From contig CAKVJS010000039.1 of the NCBI GenBank assembly GCA_934754755.1, positions 1 through 8,523 on the forward strand: a stretch of DNA of 8,523 nucleotides, read 5' to 3'. Source of the stretch: an uncultured Erysipelotrichales bacterium. GTDB taxonomy: Bacteria; Bacillota_I; Bacilli_A; Erysipelotrichales; Coprobacillaceae. This document shows, piece after piece, positions 1-5,835 of this stretch; the stretch's first letter is position 1; every line of letters begins with the position of its first letter. The translations under genes were made by a program, and so were the position numbers. The notes beneath the pieces are model-generated. The model was not told the origin of the DNA, searched no databases, and saw nothing but the letters and a program-made list of their open reading frames with translations.

Positions 1-75
1 ATATCCGAAACCTATGCATCGTATTTAAAGGAACAAGGTATTACGGTTCATCAAGCTTCTATTGATAACAAATAA
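1..75 (+). CDS. 3' end of an unidentified gene (partial)
   Basis: Frame 1 is open from the window edge to TAA at 73-75 and encodes only 24 residues ending in HQASIDNK. The piece is mildly polar with a helix-like stretch (TYASYLKEQG). I do not recognise the family from this tail. It faces the convergent activase gene, and a minus-strand terminator lies 12 bases past its stop. That it is the tail of a real gene is inferred from the open frame and the terminator placement. No function can be given. Confidence 0.5.
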   Translation: MSETYASYLKEQGITVHQASIDNK

Positions 76-87
76 ATTATCCAACAT

Positions 88-109
88 AAAAAAAGAGCCT
101 TCCGGCTCT
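88..109 (-). terminator. Rho-independent terminator for the activase gene
   Basis: A perfect 6-bp stem, AGAGCC (94-99) and GGCTCT (104-109), encloses a TTCC loop on the plus strand. On the minus strand it reads as a GC-rich hairpin followed by seven T residues (complement of 88-94), which is the classic intrinsic terminator layout. The plus-strand side has no T-run, so it serves mainly the minus-strand activase, whose stop is about 97 bases away. Confidence 0.85.
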
Positions 110-205
110 GACGATATAATAAAAAGACTTACTTTACCTACCGCTGTTAAGATTTGTAGGCACATATTTATTGTAGTACATCTTTCTTTTCTATGAAAGA
201 TATTT

Positions 206-1102
206 TTATAAATAACATTTTATATTTTCCTTGATAAAAACATCTTGATATAATTGCAATTCATCCTTTCGGATGGGTTTTTTATTTTGATATTCATACT
301 CCTGTTGTAACAAATCATATTTCTTTTGACCAAACTGATGGAAAGGAAGTAATTCTACTGTATGAATATTTAACTCCTTACATAATTGGACAAAATGATG
401 AGCATCCTCCATTGCATTATTAAAGCCAGGTATAATCGGAATTCGGATAAGAATGGTAAGATCATGATGTAATGCCCATTGTAGATTATCTATGATAATA
501 CGATTTTCGACGCCCGTTTCCTGTTCATGTTTTTTGGTATCGTAATGCTTTAGATCAAATAATAATAAATCAAATAGGGGAGCCAATTTCCGAAATATCG
601 GTTGAAATACATATCCAGTTGTTTCAATGGCAGTATGTATTTGATAGTTTTTTAATTTTTCTACTAATTCCTGAACGATCGCTTGTTGTAACATTCCCTC
701 ACCCCCAGAAAGAGTAACTCCACCATTGGATTCTTCATAGAAGGGCAAGTCTTGTAAGCAGACTTCCACAATCTCAGCGAGCGTCTTATAGTACCCCTCG
801 CTACTTAGGGCTCCCGTAGGACAATGAGCGCAACAATCAGTACAACCTATGCATTTTGTTCGATCAATTAGGATTTGTCCCTCCCTATACGTTAAAGCCT
901 GTTGTTTACAATATGGAAGACAAGCAAGACAATGGGTACATGCTTCCTTTTGAAAAGTAACTTGAATTTGTGATTGCTGAGATTCTGGATTTGCACACCA
1001 TTTACAACGCAAGGGGCAACCCTTAAAAAATACCGTTGTGCGAATACCGGGACCATCATGGAGACAGAATTTTTGGATATTACATAATATTGCCTGTTTC
1101 AT
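206..1102 (-). CDS. ybiY: Glycyl radical enzyme activating enzyme (YbiY/PflE-like radical SAM)
   Basis: This 298-residue radical SAM protein should install the glycyl radical on the divergent glycyl radical enzyme, using S-adenosylmethionine and a reduced 4Fe-4S cluster in the cytoplasm. The N-terminal HDGPGIRTTVF stretch and the CxxxCxxC triad (C29, C33, C36) bind the radical SAM cluster. A two-cluster ferredoxin insert follows, with C55/C58/C61/C65 and C84/C87/C90/C94. The SAM-contacting LSGGE motif lies at 131-135, continuing as GGEG where GGEP is usual. The start at 1102 is chosen because AAAGGAG sits six bases upstream; an in-frame extension of 20 residues has no such support. Length fits the E. 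coli YbiY class (about 300 residues). In E. coli this gene is co-directional with its partner; here the two are divergent. The general role is very secure, and the pairing is inferred from adjacency. Confidence 0.93.
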   Translation of the reverse strand: MKQAILCNIQKFCLHDGPGIRTTVFFKGCPLRCKWCANPESQQSQIQVTFQKEACTHCLACLPYCKQQALTYREGQILIDRTKCIGCTDCCAHCPTGALSSEGYYKTLAEIVEVCLQDLPFYEESNGGVTLSGGEGMLQQAIVQELVEKLKNYQIHTAIETTGYVFQPIFRKLAPLFDLLLFDLKHYDTKKHEQETGVENRIIIDNLQWALHHDLTILIRIPIIPGFNNAMEDAHHFVQLCKELNIHTVELLPFHQFGQKKYDLLQQEYEYQNKKPIRKDELQLYQDVFIKENIKCYL

Positions 1103-1127
1103 AGATAACTCCTTTCTTTCTTTAACC

Positions 1128-1136
1128 ATTATAACA
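1128..1136 (-). promoter_or_regulatory. Extended -10 promoter element of the activase gene
   Basis: Read on the minus strand this is TGT followed by TATAAT, a consensus extended -10. No good -35 box stands 17 bases upstream (TATAAA there). Transcription would begin near 1121, giving a leader of about 19 nt that carries the AAAGGAG ribosome binding site. Confidence 0.6.
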
Positions 1137-1154
1137 TGAAATTCAATAAATTTA

Positions 1155-1170
1155 TATTTCAAATGAAATA
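1155..1170. repeat. Short palindrome in the divergent promoter region, possible operator
   Basis: TATTTCA (1155-1161) and TGAAATA (1164-1170) form a perfect inverted repeat of 7-bp arms with a 2-bp centre. A related short palindrome, TGAAATTCA, lies at 1137-1145 just upstream of the minus-strand -10. Position between two divergent promoters suits a regulator site, but AT-rich DNA makes chance palindromes common. Confidence 0.35.
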
Positions 1171-1209
1171 GTTATATATTATAAATGTAATTGAATATAT
1201 ATAACTATT
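1167..1209. repeat. 13-bp inverted repeat overlapping the ybiW promoter, possible operator
   Basis: Arms 1167-1179 (AATAGTTATATAT) and 1197-1209 are perfect reverse complements separated by 17 bases. The right arm fills most of the spacer between the -35 and -10 boxes of the plus-strand promoter, so a protein bound there would block it. The repeat is AT-only apart from one G and one C per pair of arms, so significance is moderate. No catabolite-response (cre) site was recognised in this intergenic region. Confidence 0.45.
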
Positions 1210-1219
1210 ATGCTATCAT
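1191..1219 (+). promoter_or_regulatory. Sigma-A-type promoter of the ybiW-fsa operon
   Basis: TTGAAT (1191-1196) and TATCAT (1214-1219) are spaced by exactly 17 bases, and the -10 is preceded by TGC, an extended -10. Initiation near 1226 would leave a leader of about 28 nt containing AAAGGGG (1239-1245) before the ATG at 1254. Confidence 0.6.
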
Positions 1220-1253
1220 ATGCATATATAGTATAGAGAAAGGGGAAATTTAT

Positions 1254-3665
1254 ATGACAGTATCCAATCATTTTGGTTCTTTATCTAAACGTATGCAAGA
1301 ATTACGTGAAAGCATATTGACTACCCAACCATGTATCGATGCTACTCGTGCTTTGTTAACTACGGAGGCTTATCAAAGGTATGCACAGGAGCCAATCTAT
1401 GTAAAGAGGGCATATATGTTACAAACGATATTAGAAAATATGCCAATTTACATCGAACCACAAACGTTACTTGTTGGTAATCAAGCAAAGAAAAATCGGG
1501 CTGCACCCATTTTTCCTGAATATGCAATGGACTGGGTTATTGAGGAATTAGATAGTTTCGCTTTGCGGGATGGCGATCGTTTTACAATCACCGAACAAAC
1601 AAAAAAAGAGTTACGAAAAATAGCTCCTTACTGGCATCATAATACAACTTTAGATAAGGGACTAGCCATGATGCCAAGTGATAGTAAACTATTTTATGAT
1701 TTAGGCATTATTAAAGCCGAAGGAAATCTAACAAGCGGCGATGGACATATTGCAGTTGATTATGAAAAATTATTAAAAGAGGGGTTACAGGGATTTGAAG
1801 AGCGTGTTAAAATAGCACAAGATAGCTTATCACTAACGGATTATAATGCATTGCCGAGCTATCATTTTTATAAAGCAATCCAGATTGTTATCAACGCCAT
1901 TCGTAATTTTGCTTTGCGCTACGAACAACTGGCGATCCAACAAGCCAATCAAACAACGGGAGAGCGAAAACAGGAGTTATTAAAAATCGCTAAAACAATG
2001 GCACGAGTACCGTATCTACCAGCTCGGAATTTTCCAGAAGCAGTACAATCGATTTGGTTTATTCAACTGATCTTACAAATTGAATCCAATGGTCATTCGG
2101 CTTCTTATGGGCGCATGGATCAATATTTATACCCTTATTTACAAAAAGATTTAACAGCGAATCATATAAATAAAGAACAAGCACTCGAATGGTTAACAAA
2201 TTTATGGTTAAAAACCTATACGATCAATAAAGTACGTAGTTGGTCACATACCCAATTCAGTGCTGGATCACCACTGTATCAAAATGTCACGATTGGTGGC
2301 CAAACCAAAGATAAAAAAGATGCTACCAATCCTTTATCCTTTCTAATTTTACAATCAGTTGCCCAAACGCGACTACCACAACCGAATCTAACCGTTCGTT
2401 ATCACCAAAATTTAAATCCTAAATTTTTTAGTGAAGCTATTGAAATGTTACGACTCGGTACTGGAATGCCTGCCTTTAATTCCGATGAAGTCATTATTCC
2501 TTCCTTTATTAAAAAGGGAGTAAAAGAAGCTGATGCGTATAACTATAGTGCTATAGGTTGCGTGGAAACAGCCGTTCCTGGAAAATGGGGATATCGCTGT
2601 ACCGGTATGAGTTTTATTAACTTTCCACGAACCCTACTGATTGCGATGAATGGTGGCATCGATGTAAATAGTCAAATACAAGTAGTCGATGGAATACAAC
2701 CTTTTACAAAAATGACATCGATGGAAGAGTTATGGGAGGCTTGGGATACTACTATTATCGCCCTCACCAAACATAGTGTAATTATTGAAAATTGTTGTGA
2801 TCTCGTATTAGAAAAAGAGGTTCCCGATATTTTATGTAGTACACTTGTGGATGACTGTATCACCCGTGGAAAGACATTAAAAGAGGGTGGAGCGATCTAT
2901 GACTTTATTTCAGGATTACAAGTGGGAATTGCGAATTTAGCGGACAGTTTAGCCGCTATTAAACTACTCGTATTCGAACAAAAGAAAATCACACCCAACG
3001 ATTTATGGGAAGCAATATGTAATGATTTTCAGTCAGCTCAACATAAAAAAATACAAAAAATGTTACTCGAAGAAGCACCAAAATATGGTAATGACAATGA
3101 TTATGTAGATACCCTTGTCGTACGAGCCTATGAAACGTACATTCAAGAAATCAAAAAATATCCAAATACTCGTTTTGGTAAAGGTCCTATTGGTGGGATT
3201 CGCTATGCGGGAACTTCCAGTATATCCGCCAACGTAGGACAAGGAATGAATACCTTTGCCCTGCCTGATGGTAGAAATGCGAAAACTCCATTAGCAGAAG
3301 GATGCTCGCCCAGCCATGCTAATGATACTAGTGGGCCAACCGCTGTTTGTAAATCCGTTTCTAAATTACCAACCGAGGAAATTACCGGAGGGGTACTATT
3401 AAATCAAAAGATGACACCACAAATGTTAGAAACAAAAGAAAATCGTATGAAATTAGAAATGTTACTGCGTACTTTCTTTAATCGCCTCCATGGGTATCAC
3501 ATTCAATACAATATCGTCGACAAAGAAACCTTAATCGATGCCAAAAAACACCCGGAAAACCATCGCGATTTAATCGTGCGAGTAGCTGGCTATTCTGCCT
3601 TCTTCCATACCTTATCTTCCCAAACACAAGACGATATTATTGATCGAACGGAACAAATACTTTAA
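1254..3665 (+). CDS. ybiW: Glycyl radical enzyme, YbiW-type 1,5-anhydroglucitol-6-phosphate dehydratase (ring-opening)
   Basis: An 803-residue glycyl radical enzyme. The catalytic thiyl cysteine and nearby base are in GCVE (C436, E438), and the radical glycine is G779 in RVAGYSAFF, 25 residues from the C-terminus. Compared from memory with E. coli YbiW/PflF (810 residues), long blocks agree: AAPIFPEY, GRMDQYLYPY, SAGSPLYQNVTIGGQ, GKWGYRCTGMSFINF, YAGTSSISANV and HIQYNIV. PflD, choline lyase, glycerol dehydratase and pyruvate formate-lyase share only the catalytic core. YbiW is reported to cleave the ring C-O bond of 1,5-anhydroglucitol-6-phosphate, giving 1-deoxyfructose-6-phosphate. The adjoining aldolase gene, 11 bases downstream, supports the same pathway. 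The start at 1254 is set by AAAGGGG at 1239-1245; the 21-residue in-frame extension lacks a site. Many databases would label it formate acetyltransferase, which the GCVE site argues against. Substrate is inferred from the homolog. Confidence 0.92.
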   Translation: MTVSNHFGSLSKRMQELRESILTTQPCIDATRALLTTEAYQRYAQEPIYVKRAYMLQTILENMPIYIEPQTLLVGNQAKKNRAAPIFPEYAMDWVIEELDSFALRDGDRFTITEQTKKELRKIAPYWHHNTTLDKGLAMMPSDSKLFYDLGIIKAEGNLTSGDGHIAVDYEKLLKEGLQGFEERVKIAQDSLSLTDYNALPSYHFYKAIQIVINAIRNFALRYEQLAIQQANQTTGERKQELLKIAKTMARVPYLPARNFPEAVQSIWFIQLILQIESNGHSASYGRMDQYLYPYLQKDLTANHINKEQALEWLTNLWLKTYTINKVRSWSHTQFSAGSPLYQNVTIGGQTKDKKDATNPLSFLILQSVAQTRLPQPNLTVRYHQNLNPKFFSEAIEMLRLGTGMPAFNSDEVIIPSFIKKGVKEADAYNYSAIGCVETAVPGKWGYRCTGMSFINFPRTLLIAMNGGIDVNSQIQVVDGIQPFTKMTSMEELWEAWDTTIIALTKHSVIIENCCDLVLEKEVPDILCSTLVDDCITRGKTLKEGGAIYDFISGLQVGIANLADSLAAIKLLVFEQKKITPNDLWEAICNDFQSAQHKKIQKMLLEEAPKYGNDNDYVDTLVVRAYETYIQEIKKYPNTRFGKGPIGGIRYAGTSSISANVGQGMNTFALPDGRNAKTPLAEGCSPSHANDTSGPTAVCKSVSKLPTEEITGGVLLNQKMTPQMLETKENRMKLEMLLRTFFNRLHGYHIQYNIVDKETLIDAKKHPENHRDLIVRVAGYSAFFHTLSSQTQDDIIDRTEQIL

Positions 3666-3676
3666 GGAGAAACTAT

Positions 3677-4348
3677 ATGAAATTCATGATTGATTCGATT
3701 TCCATAGAACAAATAAAAGAAGCGATTGCTTATATGCCAATAGAAGGTGTTACCAGCAACCCAACAATTGTCAAAAAGACAAAACCCCAAGATTTCTTTG
3801 ACCATATGCGTACTATCCGTAAATGTATCGGACAGGAACGATCGCTACATGTACAAGTTCTTGCCCTAGATAGTGAAACCATGGTGCAAGAAGCACACCA
3901 AATAAGTAAGGAAATTGATAAACAGGTATATATTAAAGTTCCCGTAACCTACGAAGGAATTAAAACCATAAAGGTATTAAAACAAGAGGGGTATAATGTA
4001 ACTGCGACGGCTATCTATGAACCATTACAAGCCTATATGGCTGTGTCTGCTGGCGCTGATTATATTGCACCTTATGTAAATCGAATGGCTAATCTCGGTA
4101 GTGATCCCATGGCTTTAATTGACCAACTATCCAAACAGATACAGAGGGATAAGTACGATTGTTCCATAGTAGGGGCAAGTTTTACCAATACGAAACAAAT
4201 ACAAGAAGCTCTTTTACACGGGGCAGATGCGATTACTGCATCTTATGAGGTGTTACAAATGATCTTTAATAATCCAAGTGTAGATAAAGCTGTCCATGCC
4301 TTCGCTAATGATTGGCTAGATGTGTATGGTAAAAACACCTTGTATTAG
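3677..4348 (+). CDS. fsaA: Fructose-6-phosphate aldolase (FSA, transaldolase-like family)
   Basis: This 223-residue TIM-barrel class I aldolase matches E. coli FsaA (220 residues) along its length. Visible motifs are GVTSNPTI at 24-31, the Schiff-base lysine K87 in YIKVPVT, APYVNR at 131-136 and a terminal DWLDVYGKNTL. Residue Y133 aligns with FsaA Tyr131; true transaldolases have Phe there, so aldolase rather than transaldolase activity is expected. In the anhydroglycolysis route FSA cleaves 1-deoxyfructose-6-phosphate to glyceraldehyde-3-phosphate and hydroxyacetone. The gene starts 11 bases after the ybiW stop, and its AAGGAG site (3664-3669) overlaps that stop codon, so the two are one transcript. 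No GldA-like dehydrogenase to reduce hydroxyacetone lies in the window. The family is secure and the physiological substrate is inferred. Confidence 0.92.
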   Translation: MKFMIDSISIEQIKEAIAYMPIEGVTSNPTIVKKTKPQDFFDHMRTIRKCIGQERSLHVQVLALDSETMVQEAHQISKEIDKQVYIKVPVTYEGIKTIKVLKQEGYNVTATAIYEPLQAYMAVSAGADYIAPYVNRMANLGSDPMALIDQLSKQIQRDKYDCSIVGASFTNTKQIQEALLHGADAITASYEVLQMIFNNPSVDKAVHAFANDWLDVYGKNTLY

Positions 4349-4734
4349 ACAGATATAATATAATTAGTTTTTAACATGCAAATCATATATTATCTTTCAC
4401 ACCTGAAAAGGAAAATAATCAGCCCATTAGAGAATGTGAATATAAACTATCCTCTAACGGTAGATTAAAAGTGACTACTACGGGAAGATTTTTTCTATTG
4501 CAAAATTAAGTAAAACAATTAATGTAAGTTATTATTTAATCACTTCATTAATTGTTTTATATTGCAAATAGTAAACCTTTTAACGTATACTAACATTGTT
4601 TTTAAGGAATATATCTATACATATAATTCTATACAATTAATAAAAATGATTGAATAAGGTTTGTTTGCATATACTATAGATAAAAGATAAGCGATATGTA
4701 ATAAGGCAATTAAATTAAATTTGGAGGGGAATTT
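4349..4734. other. Gene-free AT-rich interval after fsa
   Basis: 386 bases without a credible gene on either strand. One frame stays open from a TAA near 4371 to a TAA at 4507-4509, about 45 codons. Its residues look protein-like (for example ECEYKLSSNGRLKVTTTG), but it has no start codon or ribosome binding site, so it may be a decayed gene fragment. A strong hairpin with flanking direct repeats lies at 4496-4568. No convincing GC-rich intrinsic terminator for the ybiW-fsa transcript was found, and no clear promoter for the next gene. Confidence 0.5.
4496..4568. repeat. 14-bp inverted repeat flanked by 9-bp direct repeats
   Basis: Arms 4511-4524 (TAAAACAATTAATG) and 4546-4559 are perfect reverse complements around a 21-base loop. 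The 9-mer TATTGCAAA occurs at 4496-4504 and again at 4560-4568, bracketing the hairpin. The right arm ends in TGTTTTA, so an AT-rich terminator for the fsa transcript is possible. The direct repeats also allow a tiny insertion scar, although the left one is six bases from the hairpin. Confidence 0.5.
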
Positions 4735-5265
4735 ATGCCTATTAAAAGAATTAGAAAGATCGTTTGGTCTACAAGTTGTATTATATTTTTAATTGATATT
4801 ATAGCCATTTTCTTTTTAAAGGATTCTATTGCCATTCATTTTTCAGTAGATGAAAAACCAGACATCTACGCTACTAAATGGATTATATTTATACTCCCAC
4901 TAATACTCTCTTTACCTATTTGTACTAATGCTAAATATTGGAAACGATCAGTGCAACGAAATGGTGAAATGTATCTTCATTTATTTGATTCAACGCTTAT
5001 CATAGGTATCCAACTTTTAGTATTATTTGCGAACTTGTCTACTATTTTTTATAATATGAAGGTTTCCAATAAGCTAATACAAAATATTTCTCATTTGCTT
5101 ACTAATTTAATGCCGATACTGATGGATATAATAATAGTATTTAGTATAGGGATATTAGCGTATCACTCCTTATCACGTAAAAATTTTAAAAAAAAATATA
5201 TTATAGAACTACTTATAGGAATTATATTCTTGTGTCTAGCATTATATTATAGTTGTATTCGATAG
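4735..5265 (+). CDS. Small DUF1648-like membrane protein, function unknown
   Basis: A 176-residue hydrophobic protein with about five predicted membrane segments, near residues 9-28, 48-63, 86-106, 122-143 and 155-174. The loop after the first segment, IAIHFSVDEKPDIYATKW (32-49), resembles the DUF1648 signature (a P.HW/F...G.PD...K pattern) known from SdpI-type immunity proteins and related membrane proteins. It is shorter than SdpI (about 210 residues), and I cannot see a distinct SdpI C-terminal domain. A basic KKFNRS-type cluster (147-154) separates the last two segments. Start choice rests on the strong GGAGGGG site (4723-4729) five bases before the ATG. It is flanked by long intergenic gaps, so it is probably monocistronic. 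No toxin gene is recognisable beside it. The gene is likely real; its role is not known and the domain call is tentative. Confidence 0.72.
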   Translation: MPIKRIRKIVWSTSCIIFLIDIIAIFFLKDSIAIHFSVDEKPDIYATKWIIFILPLILSLPICTNAKYWKRSVQRNGEMYLHLFDSTLIIGIQLLVLFANLSTIFYNMKVSNKLIQNISHLLTNLMPILMDIIIVFSIGILAYHSLSRKNFKKKYIIELLIGIIFLCLALYYSCIR

Positions 5266-5283
5266 ATTATGAATATAAGTAAA

Positions 5284-5310
5284 GGTTAAAGGAAAACCAT
5301 CTGTTTAACC
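5284..5310 (+). terminator. Possible weak terminator hairpin after the membrane protein gene
   Basis: GGTTAAA (5284-5290) and TTTAACC (5304-5310) form a perfect 7-bp stem with a 13-base loop, 18 bases past the stop codon at 5265. No continuous T-run follows (AATATCTTTA), so termination would be inefficient and the call is tentative. Confidence 0.35.
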
Positions 5311-5391
5311 AATATCTTTATATACAATATAGCTCTATTATATCCTCTATAAGAATTGATAAATTATATGTTAAACTAGGAGGGTAGTAAA

Positions 5392-5448
5392 ATGCTTATA
5401 GCCGATTTAAAATTAGTAAATGATAAAATATGTATAATTGGTTCCTAA
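5392..5448 (+). CDS. 18-codon ORF with a strong ribosome binding site, unknown
   Basis: ATG at 5392 is preceded by AGGAGGG (5379-5385) at six bases, one of the best ribosome binding sites in the window, but the frame ends after 18 codons at TAA 5446-5448. The peptide, MLIADLKLVNDKICIIGS, matches nothing I recognise. Two readings are open: the preserved 5' end of a gene that has since decayed (a degraded fsa tail lies 160 bases further on), or a genuine short or leader peptide. The decay reading fits the broken region better. Nothing shows that it is expressed. Confidence 0.3.
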   Translation: MLIADLKLVNDKICIIGS

Positions 5449-5606
5449 TATTAACTATATATACTTTATTATTAATTCCAAGTGGTTAATCTTATCTATT
5501 TTAAAAAACCCATACATACAGCAATTATGCATAAAAAGAAATTGAATAAAACATTATACATAGGGTATCCGTTTCAAAAGATTGTGATAACAAAGATTTT
5601 TGGGTT

Positions 5607-5642
5607 GATTGGCAAGATGTGTATGATAAAAATACTCTGTAA
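5607..5642 (+). pseudogene. Decayed 3' end of a second fructose-6-phosphate aldolase gene
   Basis: In frame to a TAA at 5640-5642 the sequence encodes DWQDVYDKNTL, against DWLDVYGKNTL at the end of the intact aldolase at 4310-4342: nine of eleven residues agree. Over 36 bases, 30 match between 5607-5642 and 4310-4345. The reading frame can be followed back to about 5550 (…SKDCDNKDFWV), where weak resemblance to the aldolase C-terminal helix may continue. Further upstream it is full of stops and no barrel motifs remain. I read it as the relic of a duplicated or replaced fsa copy. The similarity is seen in the sequence; the history is inferred. Confidence 0.6.
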
Positions 5643-5722
5643 AAACTTAACCGGTACACAGCAGCAAGAAACAACAAACTAAGAGAGTCTAATGTTTTAT
5701 ACTAATTAAAACCAATGATCAT

Positions 5723-5774
5723 TAAAAATACTTAAATTATATACGATTTAAGTATTTTTATTTTTAAATCGTAT
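5723..5774 (+). terminator. Overlapping alternative hairpins upstream of spoVFA
   Basis: Hairpin A pairs 5723-5737 with 5746-5760, a perfect 15-bp AT-rich stem with an 8-base loop. Its 3' arm ends in a T-run continuing to 5765, so it can act as a terminator, and an A-run on its 5' side suggests either direction. Hairpin B pairs 5741-5750 (ATACGATTTA) with 5765-5774, a perfect 10-bp stem. The two share 5746-5750 and cannot form together. It probably insulates the spoVF operon from upstream transcription. Confidence 0.55.
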
Positions 5775-5792
5775 CCTTATAGTTTCCTTGTC

Positions 5793-5819
5793 ACATATTA
5801 GGGGACGGGGCATAGTGTA
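5793..5819 (+). promoter_or_regulatory. Sigma-K-like promoter motif of the dipicolinate operon
   Basis: CATAGTGTA at 5811-5819 fits the sigma-K -10 pattern CATANNNTA, and AC at 5793-5794 stands 16 bases upstream as in sigma-K -35 regions. The spoVF operon is mother-cell sigma-K controlled in B. subtilis, so the motif suits the gene. A caveat is that initiation would fall near 5825, leaving only about 11 nt before the ATG, with the ribosome binding site at the very 5' end. Confidence 0.45.
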
Positions 5820-5835
5820 TAGTAGAGGTGAGTAC

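Larger units (their letters stand above)
5266..5835. other. Gene-poor remnant-bearing interval before the spoVF operon
   Basis: 570 bases with no full-length gene. They contain a hairpin at 5284-5310, an 18-codon ORF with a strong ribosome binding site (5392-5448), a decayed fsa 3' end (5607-5642), overlapping hairpins (5723-5774) and the presumed spoVFA promoter. An open frame at 5482-5682 overlaps the fsa remnant in a different frame, lacks a ribosome binding site and has unremarkable composition, so I do not call it a gene. Confidence 0.55.

Noticed and set aside
180..201. Hairpin ATCTTTC/GAAAGAT followed by a short T-rich stretch
   Set aside because: A 7-bp AT-rich stem far from the upstream stop; too weak to call a terminator beside the clear one at 88-109.
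2672..2863. 63-codon minus-strand open frame inside ybiW
   Set aside because: It lies wholly inside a highly conserved gene in the other direction, with no ribosome binding site and no recognisable content.
1254..3665. Pyruvate formate-lyase, glycerol dehydratase or choline lyase identity
   Set aside because: Pyruvate formate-lyase has an adjacent cysteine pair at the active site rather than GCVE, and the detailed block agreement is with YbiW; the fsa partner also points away from glycerol and choline.
4650..4680. Promoter for the DUF1648-like gene (TTGAAT with TATACT or TATAGA)
   Set aside because: Spacings of 14 or 19 bases do not fit a normal promoter, so no reliable element can be assigned.
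5482..5682. 66-codon plus-strand open frame
   Set aside because: No ribosome binding site, and the recognisable fsa remnant inside it is in a different frame; it is most likely a chance frame in decayed DNA.
4349..5835. CRISPR array, tRNA or insertion sequence in the gene-poor interval
   Set aside because: No regularly spaced repeats, no tRNA-like cloverleaf or CCA end, and no transposase fragment were recognised.
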